Assembly: GCF_033304615.1 (NCBI RefSeq)
Contig: NZ_CP129118.1
Span: 368,001 to 432,000, forward strand
From: Sporosarcina oncorhynchi
GTDB taxonomy: Bacteria; Bacillota; Bacilli; Bacillales_A; Planococcaceae
Length of the DNA: 64,000 nt
Direction of reading: 5' to 3'
The translations under genes and the position numbers were made by a program. Below the pieces are notes generated by a model that saw only the letters and a list, made by a program, of their open reading frames with translations, was not told the origin of the DNA and searched no databases. The stretch's first letter is position 1. Every line of letters begins with the position of its first letter. Below are positions 1 to 9,348 of this stretch, piece after piece.

Positions 1-1748
1 CTTACTTTAAAAACGCCAAACAGATGAGAGGTATCGAGTTTTCCGGTGGTATAGAAGTTGAGGAAGAAGCTTCAATGGATGCTGCGAAATCCTCCTCATC
101 TTCCGGAGGTGTTGACTATTCAACGACGAATGTCCAAGTCGAAGGCGTAGATGAATCCGATATCGTCAAAACAGACGGCGATTATATTTACGCTATTTCT
201 GACAATCAACAAGTGCAAATCATCGATGTACAAGATCCGCAGAAGATGAAAATTGCATCTGTTATTAAGACGGAAGATAATTCCTATCCCTCTCAATTAT
301 TCCTTGACGAGGAACTGTTAATTGTCATCGCCGATAAGATGTTTCCTTTTGAAGAAAGAGAGAAACTGGCGGACAATATGTTACCGATCAATAATATGAC
401 GACGGTACAGATTTACTCCATCGAAGATCGAGAGAATCCTCAACTGATTAGAGAAGTCGGTGCAGAAGGCTACTTGAACAATGCGAGAAAAAAAGACAGT
501 ATCATCTACCTCATAACAAATGTACATCCCGATATTTGGATGATGGGCGCAATTGAAGGGGATGCCCTTCGCCCGGTCGTATTCGATTCGTCTGATGACA
601 AGCAGGGCAAGTACATGGAATTAAAAGACATCGCTATCTTACCAGGGGCGACAGAGCCAACATACACAGTCATTACGGCCATCGATTTATCTAAACCAGT
701 TGAAAGTCGTATTGAAACGAAAGGTTTTCTCGGAAGCAGTGCCCAACTATATATGAATAAGAATCATCTCTATTTGACAGCTCAGAGGTATGATATGGAT
801 TTCGCTGACCGTGGTTCCCGGGCTGTTATCTGGAACCCTACGAATGTATTCACAGAGTTCTATAAGTTCAAATTGGACGGTACAAAAGTTGATTATCTCA
901 AGACTGCTGAGTTGAAAGGCTCAATTTTGAATCAGTTCTCCATGGATGAATCCAACGGCCACTTCCGAGTCGTTATGACGGAAGGGAATATGTGGGATGG
1001 AGCGAATCCTTCCCAAAACCACTTATTTATCTTAGATGAAAACATGGAATTGACGGGCTCTATCGAAGGTCTTGCAAAAGGGGAACGCATCTATTCCGCA
1101 CGATTCATGGGGGATAAAGCTTATATGGTGACGTTCAGGGAAACAGATCCATTATTCGTTATCGATGTGGCGGACCCGTCTAAACCGGAAGTACTTGGAG
1201 AACTTAAAATTCCAGGATTCTCAAACTATTTACATCCACTCGATGAAAACCATCTGATTGGCTTCGGCTATGACACCGTCGCTAAAAAGAACCCGTCAGG
1301 CGGAGAACCCTTCATTACCACTAAGGGTATGAAACTGTCTTTGTTCGATGTTACTGATTTCCATAATCCAAAAGAACAAGACACCGAAATTATCGGCGGA
1401 CAGGGCACGTACTCACCCATACAATACGACCATAAAGCTTTACTGCAACATAAAGCGCGAAACCTTTTCGGCTTTCCTGTCACCATGTACGAGGGAGGTA
1501 GCAAAGAATTTGACATCGAGTATAAAGGATCTGGCGCGCTCGTTTATGAGATTACTCCTGAAAAAGGGATTCTATTAAAAGGGAACCTCGTAAAGGATAA
1601 AGCCTCAGGGCAGCTATACGAAGATTGGGGAAAAGAAGTCCAGCGGCTAGTGTATAGTGGAGAAACGATCTACACAATTGCTAGAGGTGGGATTAGTAGC
1701 TATCAAATTGATGGCTTCAAGGAGTTAAGTACGCTAGAATTTAAATGA
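1..1748 (+). CDS. Secreted beta-propeller domain protein (5' partial)
   Basis: The frame is open to the left edge: codons before the first ATG (position 24) read YFKNAKQ and fit the family, so the true start and the expected signal peptide lie outside the window. The visible ~580 residues match the Pfam family of C-terminal beta-propeller proteins distantly related to WD40. The family hallmark VEGVDESDIVKTDGDYIYAI is present near residues 35-60 of the visible part, followed by several propeller blades with repeated 'DxxDPxxP' turns (DVQDPQKM, DVADPSKP, DVTDFHNP). Members are normally exported and are of unknown biochemical function. A strong terminator follows directly, so the gene ends a transcription unit. 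Family assignment is confident; function is not known. Confidence 0.85.
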   Translation, partial: YFKNAKQMRGIEFSGGIEVEEEASMDAAKSSSSSGGVDYSTTNVQVEGVDESDIVKTDGDYIYAISDNQQVQIIDVQDPQKMKIASVIKTEDNSYPSQLFLDEELLIVIADKMFPFEEREKLADNMLPINNMTTVQIYSIEDRENPQLIREVGAEGYLNNARKKDSIIYLITNVHPDIWMMGAIEGDALRPVVFDSSDDKQGKYMELKDIAILPGATEPTYTVITAIDLSKPVESRIETKGFLGSSAQLYMNKNHLYLTAQRYDMDFADRGSRAVIWNPTNVFTEFYKFKLDGTKVDYLKTAELKGSILNQFSMDESNGHFRVVMTEGNMWDGANPSQNHLFILDENMELTGSIEGLAKGERIYSARFMGDKAYMVTFRETDPLFVIDVADPSKPEVLGELKIPGFSNYLHPLDENHLIGFGYDTVAKKNPSGGEPFITTKGMKLSLFDVTDFHNPKEQDTEIIGGQGTYSPIQYDHKALLQHKARNLFGFPVTMYEGGSKEFDIEYKGSGALVYEITPEKGILLKGNLVKDKASGQLYEDWGKEVQRLVYSGETIYTIARGGISSYQIDGFKELSTLEFK

Positions 1749-1751
1749 ATG

Positions 1752-1782
1752 AAAAACGGAGCCTCTGTATGGCTCCGTTTTT
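1752..1782 (+). terminator. Rho-independent terminator after beta-propeller gene
   Basis: A 12-bp perfect stem AAAAACGGAGCC / GGCTCCGTTTTT with a 7-nt loop ends in a T run 3 bases after the stop codon. Confidence 0.9.
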
Positions 1783-1830
1783 CATGTGTAATCTTAAAAC
1801 GACAAACGTCATCGTTAGCTTAACTGGGAA

Positions 1831-2226
1831 TCAATCTAGATCAATGATGTTTCTTAACTTAGTAGTTTCCTGTTTAGAAAGTGCGAAATAAGTTTCTGCG
1901 CCATCTTTATATAAAATCGAACTACCATCATCTTGATAATAAACATATAACCATAGTTCAGCTATACCTTCTTTAGGTCTATCTAGTGAAAAAAAGGTCT
2001 CATGCTCCTTATTTAAGTCTTGCGGTTTCTCTATCTCCTCCACGTTATCAATGATTCCTCTCACAGCTTCGATGGATTTGGAATCCGTAATCTCCTTATG
2101 GAACTCTATTCCTTCGTTTCCGCTAGTATGAACAGGAGTTCCAACCCGAATAACTGCATTTGCTGAACATCCTGAAAGAATTGCTAGAATAATGAAAGTT
2201 AATACTATCCCTATACGACTTTTCAT
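1831..2226 (-). CDS. Hypothetical lipoprotein
   Basis: This 131-residue protein starts with a lipoprotein signal peptide: MKSR, a hydrophobic stretch, then the lipobox L-S-G-C (Cys at residue 20). The mature part has no motif I recognise; it ends in a basic/acidic mix with 'ALSKQETTKLRNI'. A ribosome binding site (AGGAAGG) lies 8 bases before the ATG. It stands alone between the convergent beta-propeller gene and the repeat region at 2.3-2.7 kb. Export and lipid anchoring to the outer face of the membrane are inferred from the signal only. Confidence 0.75.
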   Translation of the reverse strand: MKSRIGIVLTFIILAILSGCSANAVIRVGTPVHTSGNEGIEFHKEITDSKSIEAVRGIIDNVEEIEKPQDLNKEHETFFSLDRPKEGIAELWLYVYYQDDGSSILYKDGAETYFALSKQETTKLRNIIDLD

Positions 2227-2289
2227 GTATAAGCCTTCCTGTTTATTTGCTATTTAACAAAGTGATCTGATTGTATAAAAGCCTTTATG

Positions 2290-2516
2290 TAATCATTGCC
2301 CCCGTTTTGAAACCGTTAATCTGCGCTGTAGCCGGACGCATTCTGGGGGGCGGGCGGTGAAATACACCCCTCTGAATTGCTTCGCCAGGTGTTTCACCTG
2401 TCTGAGCAAAAGCCTTTTTTTGTTACGACTCTCGCTGATTCTGCCAAAGTCGCCGGCTTCCGCTTCAATCAACAAAGTATCTGTCAAAAACTTGTGCCAC
2501 AATTGCCCTCAATTAT
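2290..2516. repeat. Probable interspersed non-coding repeat (GC-rich)
   Basis: This stretch is GC-richer than its neighbours and holds a G-run (tctggggggcgggcgg) and a perfect short inverted repeat CAGGTG-ttt-CACCTG. A 69-codon open frame on the minus strand has no convincing ribosome binding site and an unusual Arg/Leu-rich product, so it is not called as a gene. The look is that of the mobile intergenic repeats found in Bacillales genomes, but only one copy is in the window, so the repeat status is an inference. Confidence 0.3.
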
Positions 2517-2590
2517 AGCAAAGTTTCATACACTTACTATCCTGAAATAGTCAATAGTTTCTTTGAAGCCACGATTGAATATATCCCCCA

Positions 2591-2702
2591 AACCGCTCAA
2601 CCTCGTCCGAAATCCGCTCAACCAGCCCTGAACCGCTCAACCTCGTCTGAAATCCGCTCAACCAGAGCCCCGAACCGCTCAACCTCGTCAGAAATCCGCT
2701 TA
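2591..2702. repeat. Family A tandem array A1 (CCGCTCAAC core)
   Basis: Six units whose CCGCTCA cores begin at 2593, 2614, 2633, 2654, 2675 and 2696, giving spacings of 21, 19, 21, 21 and 21. The core is followed by alternating variable parts (CTCGTC.. and CAG..). The array starts 15 bp past the stop codon of the DUF3784 gene. See the findings for the shared pitch with other arrays. Confidence 0.9.
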
Positions 2703-2716
2703 TACTACTTGAGAGC

Positions 2717-3040
2717 CTATTTTTTAAATCTGTCTCTTGTATTTATAAATATAAGCATAAAAGCAACGAGTGCTAAAAAAAGAATTAGGCCAATATAGAA
2801 CAACAATTGACTATCGTAAGCTTCACTGAGAAACCAAAAAAACATACTAAATGCCAAAGCGAACATCATTTTTCCCACAAACTTACAGAGTGCAATGACA
2901 TCATACTTTTCTTTTTCTTCTGAAGGCATAGTGTTAAATCCTGCTATTAAAAAAGATCCTTTTCCGTTAAATAATACAACCCCTAAACCTAAAAATAATC
3001 CAATCACCAACAAAATAATCACCATTTGTATCCCATCCAA
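2717..3040 (-). CDS. DUF3784 family membrane protein
   Basis: A 107-residue protein with an N-terminal membrane helix (about 5-25), the family signature around residues 27-48 (GKGSFLIAGFNTMPSEEKEKY), and two further helices (about 58-72 and 78-100). DUF3784 proteins are small membrane proteins of unknown role, common in Firmicutes. The listed start is TTG at 3040; an in-frame ATG at 3025 would shorten it by five residues, and neither has a strong ribosome binding site. It is a single-gene unit with a family A array directly downstream. Confidence 0.8.
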   Translation of the reverse strand: MDGIQMVIILLVIGLFLGLGVVLFNGKGSFLIAGFNTMPSEEKEKYDVIALCKFVGKMMFALAFSMFFWFLSEAYDSQLLFYIGLILFLALVAFMLIFINTRDRFKK

Positions 3041-3440
3041 TAACTATATTATTTTACAAAATAGTACTTACTAAATTTAAATACGGATGAATTCTTTAGA
3101 AGTTTCATTTATTTGCCGCATTTTTCGAAGAACTGTTCATATATACCACTTTCTGTTGCTAGTAGCGCGGGCGTCAATTTGGGGAGGAATCAGTAGGAGT
3201 CGTAATGAAGAATGGGTTTATGATATAAAGCGCTAATTTCTCGTGCACTTCTGTCTAAATGTACACGGTTTCCGTAGAAATAGTAGACCTATTGTGTTCG
3301 CCGTGACGCACTTGAGTTAAAGCGGAAATAGTTGGTTAGCGAAGCCGTCTGGTAGAAAAACTCATTTTAGTTTTCAAATTGTCTTTTCCCCTCTATTGCA
3401 CTAAACTAAAAGAAAAGGACGATGGAAGCGGGGGACAGTA
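3041..3440. other. 400-bp intergenic region without a gene
   Basis: No credible ORF, tRNA or tandem repeat was found here. The only readable signal is at its right end: a sigma-A-like promoter TTGTCT (3379-3384), 17-bp spacer, TAAACT (3402-3407), placed to serve the threonine/serine exporter genes, with a GCGGGGGA ribosome binding site before the ATG at 3441. Confidence 0.5.
3379..3407 (+). promoter_or_regulatory. Candidate sigma-A promoter of exporter operon
   Basis: TTGTCT-17 bp-TAAACT about 33 bp upstream of the first exporter gene. Match to the consensus is moderate; no operator was seen. Confidence 0.45.
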
Positions 3441-4181
3441 ATGACCGATAAAGAACTGGCAATCGACTGCTGTTTGCTTGCCGGTCGGCTTATGATGGAA
3501 GCGGGGGCAGAGACCTATCGCGTCGAAGATACAATGGAACGCATGGCTAAAACGCAGGAACTGACTGCTATCGAAAGCTTTGTCACGCCGACTGGGATCA
3601 TCTTGTCGCCGGGGAGCCCGCATCATACCAAACTCGTGCGCATTAAAAACCGGACAACCGACCTTGAGAAGATTGCGCTCGTCAACAATGTATCTCGTAA
3701 ACTCTCTGAAGGGGACTACTCGCTCGAAGAAGCATACGAGCGGCTTGTAGCGATCAAGAAAGCGAATGTCATGTTTCCCTTTTGGCTGCAGTTGCTTGCT
3801 GCAAGTGTCGCAAGTAGCTGCTTTCTTATGCTATATAGCGGGATGTGGAGCGATGTACTTGCTGCATTTGTTGCGGGAGGTGCCGGTTTCCTGATGGTGA
3901 CAGCTATTCAAGAATTGACGAAAGTGAAATTCTTTGCTGAATTCCTGGCAGCGTTAAGCGTTGCGCTTGTTGCGTTTTTTGCTGTCCAGACGAACCTTGG
4001 AACGGAACTCGATAAAATCATTATCGGGGGCGTCATGCCGCTTGTCCCCGGGTTGCTTATTACAAATGCTGTACGTGACCTGATGGCTGGTCATTTTATG
4101 TCAGGATTATCAAAAGGCGCGGAAGCATTTCTGACCGCCTTTGCAATTGGTGCGGGCGTTGCGCTTGTCCTGTCATTCTGA
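3441..4181 (+). CDS. Threonine/serine exporter, ThrE N-type (YjjP-like) subunit
   Basis: A 246-residue protein with a soluble N-terminal part (LLAGRLMMEAGAETYRVEDT, around residues 10-32, typical of the ThrE/YjjP family) followed by about five membrane helices from residue 115 on. The motif GGVMPLVPGLLITNAVRDLM near residues 196-217 is the family's conserved loop. Together with the next gene it forms a split exporter; in Corynebacterium ThrE both halves are one chain, in E. coli YjjP/YjjB they are two. The role is export of threonine and serine, or in YjjPB succinate, so the substrate here is not fixed. The downstream partner starts 14 bp after the stop. Confidence 0.85.
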   Translation: MTDKELAIDCCLLAGRLMMEAGAETYRVEDTMERMAKTQELTAIESFVTPTGIILSPGSPHHTKLVRIKNRTTDLEKIALVNNVSRKLSEGDYSLEEAYERLVAIKKANVMFPFWLQLLAASVASSCFLMLYSGMWSDVLAAFVAGGAGFLMVTAIQELTKVKFFAEFLAALSVALVAFFAVQTNLGTELDKIIIGGVMPLVPGLLITNAVRDLMAGHFMSGLSKGAEAFLTAFAIGAGVALVLSF

Positions 4182-4195
4182 AAGAGGTGGGTTAA

Positions 4196-4651
4196 ATGGA
4201 TTGGATCATGCAGGCAGTCCTCAGTTTTCTTGCGGCAATCGGCTTCGGGATCATCTTTAATGCACCACGTAAGATGTTATTCTACTGCGGGTTTGTAGGA
4301 AGTGCGGGCTGGATGATATACAGTGTGTTTGAGGTTGTATCGGGGGATGCTGTGCAAGCGTCATTCCTAGGTGCTTTCGTCGTTGCGCTCTTTGCACATA
4401 TTTTTGCCAAACGATTTAAGACGCCGATGATTATCTTCAGTGTTGCAGGCATCATTCCGCTCGTTCCGGGAGGTACAGCGTATAATGCGATGCGGCATTT
4501 TGTTGAAAATGATAACTTAATTGCCATTTCATTTGCGACAAAAGCGTTCATGATATCTGGTGCGATCGCGATGGGCCTTGTGTTCGCGGAGGTCTGTATT
4601 CAACTGATCTTCCGGTCGCGATTTAACAAAAGAAATGTTCGTCAGTTATAG
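4196..4651 (+). CDS. Threonine/serine exporter, YjjB-like subunit
   Basis: A 151-residue integral membrane protein with four predicted helices and the conserved IIPLVPGGTAYNAMRHFV loop (about residues 85-103), matching the second half of the ThrE family. It follows the N-type subunit with a 14-bp gap and its own ribosome binding site (AAAGAGGTGGG), so the two are surely cotranscribed and act as one complex in the cytoplasmic membrane. Confidence 0.85.
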   Translation: MDWIMQAVLSFLAAIGFGIIFNAPRKMLFYCGFVGSAGWMIYSVFEVVSGDAVQASFLGAFVVALFAHIFAKRFKTPMIIFSVAGIIPLVPGGTAYNAMRHFVENDNLIAISFATKAFMISGAIAMGLVFAEVCIQLIFRSRFNKRNVRQL

Positions 4652-4702
4652 GAAGTGCCTCATCGATTGTATACAAATCTGCGTGTTACTTGAGAAAATG
4701 AA

Positions 4703-4736
4703 AAGAGGAGCGCCCGTGTCGAATCGGGTGCTCCTT
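4703..4736. terminator. Terminator between convergent units
   Basis: Inverted repeat GGAGCGCCCG / CGGGTGCTCC between the exporter operon and the minus-strand EAL gene. Confidence 0.7.
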
Positions 4737-4741
4737 ATATG

Positions 4742-6394
4742 TTATTGGATAATATCGCTTTGTTTCATTGGCACGCCGATATAATAGCCTTGAACGGCAT
4801 CGATGCCCATCTCTTTTAGGGCAACGAACTGCTCTTCGGTTTCGACGCCTTCTGCGATGACGTAAAGTCCCATCGATTTGCCGAACAGGATCATGCCTTC
4901 GACGAGCTGTCTCGTCTTTGGCATTGTCAATAATGATTGGATGAAGATTTTATCGATTTTCACTTTGGAAATCGGTAAGTTCTGCATGTATCTGAATGAC
5001 GCATAGCCAGTTCCGAAGTCATCAAGGATGAAGCGAATTCCGGTATCTTGCAGTTCTTTCATCTGTCTGATGATGGCGCGTTCCTGTTCTGCCTGGAAAG
5101 CGAATTTCTCCGTAATTTCCAATTGAATTTTGTTTGCGGGGCATCCTGTCTCTCTCAAAATGGATGTCAACTTCTCTTTCATCTCAGATGAGTTGCTGAA
5201 TTCCCTAACGGATGTGTTGACGGAAATCTTAATATCGGGCTTTTCATTCATAAGCGTAACTGCGAATTTTGCAGCTTCTTCGATGACGTAAGCACCGATG
5301 GCGTTAATGAGACCGTTCTCTTCGGCGATTGGAATCAATTCGTCAGGTGAAATCTGTCCGAGCTCCTTGTCTTCCCATCTAACAAGAGCTTCATAGACAA
5401 GCACTTTGCCGGATGCAATGTCGAGCTTCGGTTGGTAGACGACCTGCAAGTTTTTATGATCGAGTGCGGTCAACATTTTTTTGTCGATGATTGATCGGCG
5501 ATTCAGCACTTTATGAGATTGTGCGGATAAAGAAGAAATTCGTCCGCCACCCTGTTCGGTAATACTTTCCGTCGTGGCTAGTGCCGCTTTGACGAGTTGT
5601 GTGTATGTCTGTTGGTCTTCGGGATAGCGAACGATGCCTCCGCTCACTGACAGCGGAAGGGATTGGTTTTCAATATAAATGGGATGTTCCTTTAAAAATT
5701 CCAAAAACCCTTGGACAAACCATTCACCGAAAGAGGTGAGGATGACAAATTGCCCTACACCGATGCGAGCAATCGGATCGCCCTGGAAAAAGCGTTTTAG
5801 TCGATTTGTGAATTCCTGAATCAGAACGGCTTCCGAATCGGATGACTGTAAATCTTTTAATGTGTAATAATGGTCAATCGAAATGTAGACGAATGAGAAA
5901 TGCTTGTTTTCTCCGATGAACTCGTTTACCATCGTTTCTAACTTGTGCCGGCTCATAAGGCCGGTTTCAAAGTCGATAAAAGCGATATGCTGGAGTTTTT
6001 TCTGCAATTCCACGTCTTCTGTAATATCCAGTTCCAAAAACGTGACGGAATCCAGTGAACCTTCTTCGTTCATTGTGGGGATCGCCGTCATTTTTACATA
6101 GTACGGTTCGTCATTTCTCGTCAACTTTTCAGCGGTACCGAACCACGGCTTACCTGTGGATATAAAGCTCCATATTGCATGCGCCTGCGCTTGTGCTTCT
6201 TCATTGTCGGAAAACATCTGCCAGAAAGACTTTCCAAGTATACGTTTAGGTGTCCAGTTGCTTGCAGCTAAAAAGTTGTGATTGGCGTATGTGATCAAGC
6301 CGTCACCGTCCGTACGTGTCACCATAAAGAATTGCACGAGACCGTCCATGATATAGGGAATTTCGGTTTCATTCGTTATATATACCGAATCCAT
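4742..6394 (-). CDS. PAS / degenerate GGDEF / EAL cyclic-di-GMP phosphodiesterase
   Basis: A 550-residue cytoplasmic signalling protein. Residues about 15-130 form a PAS sensor domain with PAC end (FLELDITEDVELQKKLQ). Residues about 130-290 resemble a GGDEF fold but the GGDEF motif is replaced (RIGVGQFVIL), so cyclase activity is unlikely. Residues about 305-550 form an EAL domain with YEALVRWE, the metal-binding N of NTS, EITEK, DDFGTGYASF, KIDK and AEGVET, so phosphodiesterase activity is expected. There is no membrane segment. AGAGGAGA precedes the ATG. It is a monocistronic unit; the PAS ligand cannot be told from the sequence. Confidence 0.85.
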   Translation of the reverse strand: MDSVYITNETEIPYIMDGLVQFFMVTRTDGDGLITYANHNFLAASNWTPKRILGKSFWQMFSDNEEAQAQAHAIWSFISTGKPWFGTAEKLTRNDEPYYVKMTAIPTMNEEGSLDSVTFLELDITEDVELQKKLQHIAFIDFETGLMSRHKLETMVNEFIGENKHFSFVYISIDHYYTLKDLQSSDSEAVLIQEFTNRLKRFFQGDPIARIGVGQFVILTSFGEWFVQGFLEFLKEHPIYIENQSLPLSVSGGIVRYPEDQQTYTQLVKAALATTESITEQGGGRISSLSAQSHKVLNRRSIIDKKMLTALDHKNLQVVYQPKLDIASGKVLVYEALVRWEDKELGQISPDELIPIAEENGLINAIGAYVIEEAAKFAVTLMNEKPDIKISVNTSVREFSNSSEMKEKLTSILRETGCPANKIQLEITEKFAFQAEQERAIIRQMKELQDTGIRFILDDFGTGYASFRYMQNLPISKVKIDKIFIQSLLTMPKTRQLVEGMILFGKSMGLYVIAEGVETEEQFVALKEMGIDAVQGYYIGVPMKQSDIIQ

Positions 6395-6527
6395 CTATCT
6401 CTGTCTCCTCTCGAAATGAAATATGTATTAAGTATATAGGAAATGTGATTATTATGCAGTACCCTATTTAAGAAAATAGTACCAGATTTTTGAACAAGAT
6501 AAAATGGTTTGTAAGGTGGTGGGTATT

Positions 6528-7439
6528 ATGGATAGAATAAAAGGGATTTTGATGATTGTCATAGGTGCAATGATGTGGGGAGCGACGGGGCCGATGATAG
6601 AATGGATTCTATCTACAAGCGAAATGTCTATCTCCTTTATGCTAATTGTTCGGCTGATGGTTGCGGGGGGAGCGATCTTGCTTATTCTGAAGATGAAAGG
6701 TGTACAGGTGATACGACCACTTCGGTTCAAAGTGTGGTCACGCCAACTGTTCCTGTTCGGCATCTTCGGCATGCTCGGTGTGCAATTTTCATTTGCAGCC
6801 TCCATTGATTCGAGTAATGCAGTTATCGCTACGTTATTTCAATTTCTCGCACCCATCTACATTATTCTGTTCGTATCGCTAAGACAGAAGAAGAATCCGC
6901 CCGCAGCGCAAGTCATCGGGATGATTGTGACAATGGTCGGGTTGTTCTTATTACTAACTAATGGCACGTTATCGGGCTTTGCGTTAACTAAATCAGCGGT
7001 TTTCTGGGGGCTGACGGTAGGGTTCGCGTTCGCATTTTATACGCTTTATCCAGTGCGTCTCATGAATGAATGGGGCGTTCTGTTGTCTGTTGGTTGGGGT
7101 ATGCTTATCGGAGGGCTTGCTCTATTCATCCTGAATATTTTCAAGTTCGGCAGCCAAGTAAAGACGCTAGCTGATTGGGACGTCACAGGCATGCTGTTTC
7201 TTGTCATTCTTATCGGGACAGTAGCTTTTGTCCTGTTCCTCGGAAGCATGAAATATATTTCACCCATTGAAACAAGTATCCTATCAAGCTTTGAACCATT
7301 GACAGCGATGATTGTTTCGATGTTCTGGTTTGGCAGCGTGTTAGGTTTTTGGCAGATTGCCGGCGGTATCATTATGTTGCTTGGCATAACAGGCTTATCC
7401 GTAGCGGGCAGCAGAATAAAAGAAGCGAGACAAGATTGA
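6528..7439 (+). CDS. EamA-family drug/metabolite transporter
   Basis: About 303 residues with ten hydrophobic segments arranged as two EamA repeats (roughly residues 5-135 and 150-295). Features include WGATGPMIEW near the first helix and ETSILSSFEPLTAMIVSMFWFG in the second repeat, the usual place of the conserved Glu-Pro. I place the start at the ATG at 6528 because AAGGTGGT sits 7 bases before it; a longer frame from 6504 lacks a ribosome binding site. The substrate is unknown. It is flanked by a terminator and has no operon partner. Confidence 0.8.
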   Translation: MDRIKGILMIVIGAMMWGATGPMIEWILSTSEMSISFMLIVRLMVAGGAILLILKMKGVQVIRPLRFKVWSRQLFLFGIFGMLGVQFSFAASIDSSNAVIATLFQFLAPIYIILFVSLRQKKNPPAAQVIGMIVTMVGLFLLLTNGTLSGFALTKSAVFWGLTVGFAFAFYTLYPVRLMNEWGVLLSVGWGMLIGGLALFILNIFKFGSQVKTLADWDVTGMLFLVILIGTVAFVLFLGSMKYISPIETSILSSFEPLTAMIVSMFWFGSVLGFWQIAGGIIMLLGITGLSVAGSRIKEARQD

Positions 7440-7440
7440 A

Positions 7441-7471
7441 GAACCGGTAGCCTTTATGGTATCGGTTCTTT
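7441..7471 (+). terminator. Terminator after EamA gene
   Basis: Stem GAACCG-TA / TA-CGGTTC followed by TTTCTTT. Confidence 0.7.
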
Positions 7472-7605
7472 CTTTACGCTTGAATGAACAATCTAAATTC
7501 CTAGGCAATTCAAGCTAGTGCCTATACAGGACAGAAAAGATATGGCATAATGGTGACAAAAGAAAATAATTCGTAATACGAAACAGTTTCTGGGGGTATT
7601 GATTC

Positions 7606-9348
7606 ATGAAAACAGTGTTTTCTTATGCAAAGCCATATAAATGGCCAATAATTATCGCAATTATTCTCATGCTCACGGAACTTTCAGTTGAGCTTATCCA
7701 ACCGTTATTAATCGCCAAAATTATAGATGACGGGATTCTTTCAGGTGACGTGAATGTCATCTGGACATGGGGCAGTGTCATGATGGGGCTTGCCTTCGTC
7801 GCACTTTTCTCCGGAGTTATCAATTCATACTTTGCGGCGCACGCTGCCCAAAGTTTTGCGTTCGATTTACGCCAAGCATTATTTCGCCAAGTGCAGGCGT
7901 TCTCCATGGCGACATTCCTGCGTTTCCCGACTGCGGGTCTAATTACGCGTTTGACAAGTGATGTTAATATGGCGCAGAACGTCCTTTTCATGGCACTTCG
8001 AATCATGATGCGCGCACCGCTACTCGTTCTTGGTAGTTTGATCATGGCGTTCGTCGTTAATGTCAAATTGGCGCTCTACCTCCTTATTGGAGCACCAGTT
8101 CTTCTTGTATTCCTAGTCATCATGGCTCGGAAAGGTGTTGGGTATTTCTCAAATGTCCAAAAACGTTTGGACCGTGTAAACCGTGTCATCCAGGAAAATT
8201 TACAGGCTGTCCGTTTGATCAAAGCTTATTTGCGCGGTGCGTATGAAGCGAGCCGTTTTTCGAAAGTGGCTGACTACTTACGCCGCGATACTGTAAAAGC
8301 GATGCGGATGATGGAACTCATTTTGCCTGTCCTGCTGTTCATTATGAACGTCAGTCTGATGGCTGTGCTTTGGTTCGGGGCAATTGAAATCGGTAATGGT
8401 GATGCACAAGTCGGTGAACTCGTTGCAATCGTCAACTATGCCATGCGGATGACGGGTGCGTTCTCGATGTTTGCATTCATCATTGTTGCGCTATCTCGCG
8501 CGAAAGCATCTTCTGAACGTATGGAAGAAGTGTTGCTTGCAAATGAAGATTTGGAGCATCACAACTCTGAAAGTTCAAGTATGACTCGTTTCGACGGCGA
8601 TTTGCGTTTTGAAAACGTCTCTTTCCATTATCCAGGGAAACCTGAACCGATTTTGGACAATGTCTCCTTCCATGTGGCGCCTGGTGAAAAACTTGCTATT
8701 ATGGGCGCGACAGGTTCCGGGAAATCGACGTTACTGAATCTCATTCCGCGCATTTTTGAAGCGACAGAAGGAAAAATCTACGTCGGTGGGGTGGAAGTGA
8801 ATGAGTGGGGATTAAAAGATTTGCGCGATGCAATCGGTCTCGTTCCTCAACAATCCATTCTATTTACGGGTTCCATCTTGGAAAACTTATCATGGGGCGA
8901 TGTCGAAGCTGCGCCGGATGAGTTGGAAGAGGCCGCGAAAAAAGCACAGATCCACGAATCAATCGATCTGTTCCCTAAAAAGTACGGGACGCGTGTCGGA
9001 CAAAAAGGTGTCAACTTGTCAGGTGGACAAAAGCAGCGTCTGTCTATCGCAAGAGCGCTCGTTCGAAAGCCGTCCATCCTCATTCTGGACGATAGTACAA
9101 GTGCACTGGACGTCAAAACAGAAATGGCACTTTGGGAATCCCTTGAAAAGGAAGCGGCGACGATGCTTGTTGTCACACAGAAAGTGCAGACGGCTATCGG
9201 TGCAGACCATATTCTTCTATTGGATGAGGGGAAAGTCGTCGGATATGGCAAACATGCTGATCTGATGAAGCAATCCGCTTTGTATCGAAAAATTGCGGAA
9301 TCCCAGTCAGAAGAGGAGGCGATCACAGATGTTACGGACCATTCGTAA
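7606..9348 (+). CDS. ABC exporter subunit 1 with degenerate ATP site (YfiB-like)
   Basis: A 580-residue half-transporter: six-helix membrane domain (about 15-300) and ATPase domain (about 330-575). Walker A is GATGSGKST and the signature is LSGGQ. The residue after the Walker B aspartate, normally the catalytic Glu, is Asp (LILDDSTSALD), and the switch His is Gln (VVTQKVQT). So the ATP site built on this subunit's own Walker motifs should be non-hydrolytic. This is the typical pattern of one half of heterodimeric multidrug exporters such as BmrCD or TM287/288. The partner gene overlaps its 3' end by 20 bp. The ribosome binding site is CTGGGGGT. Substrate unknown. Confidence 0.85.
   Translation: MKTVFSYAKPYKWPIIIAIILMLTELSVELIQPLLIAKIIDDGILSGDVNVIWTWGSVMMGLAFVALFSGVINSYFAAHAAQSFAFDLRQALFRQVQAFSMATFLRFPTAGLITRLTSDVNMAQNVLFMALRIMMRAPLLVLGSLIMAFVVNVKLALYLLIGAPVLLVFLVIMARKGVGYFSNVQKRLDRVNRVIQENLQAVRLIKAYLRGAYEASRFSKVADYLRRDTVKAMRMMELILPVLLFIMNVSLMAVLWFGAIEIGNGDAQVGELVAIVNYAMRMTGAFSMFAFIIVALSRAKASSERMEEVLLANEDLEHHNSESSSMTRFDGDLRFENVSFHYPGKPEPILDNVSFHVAPGEKLAIMGATGSGKSTLLNLIPRIFEATEGKIYVGGVEVNEWGLKDLRDAIGLVPQQSILFTGSILENLSWGDVEAAPDELEEAAKKAQIHESIDLFPKKYGTRVGQKGVNLSGGQKQRLSIARALVRKPSILILDDSTSALDVKTEMALWESLEKEAATMLVVTQKVQTAIGADHILLLDEGKVVGYGKHADLMKQSALYRKIAESQSEEEAITDVTDHS

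Noticed and set aside
2293..2502. 69-codon minus-strand ORF
   Set aside because: No convincing ribosome binding site, unusual composition, and a position in repeat-like DNA. Listed only as a possible repeat.
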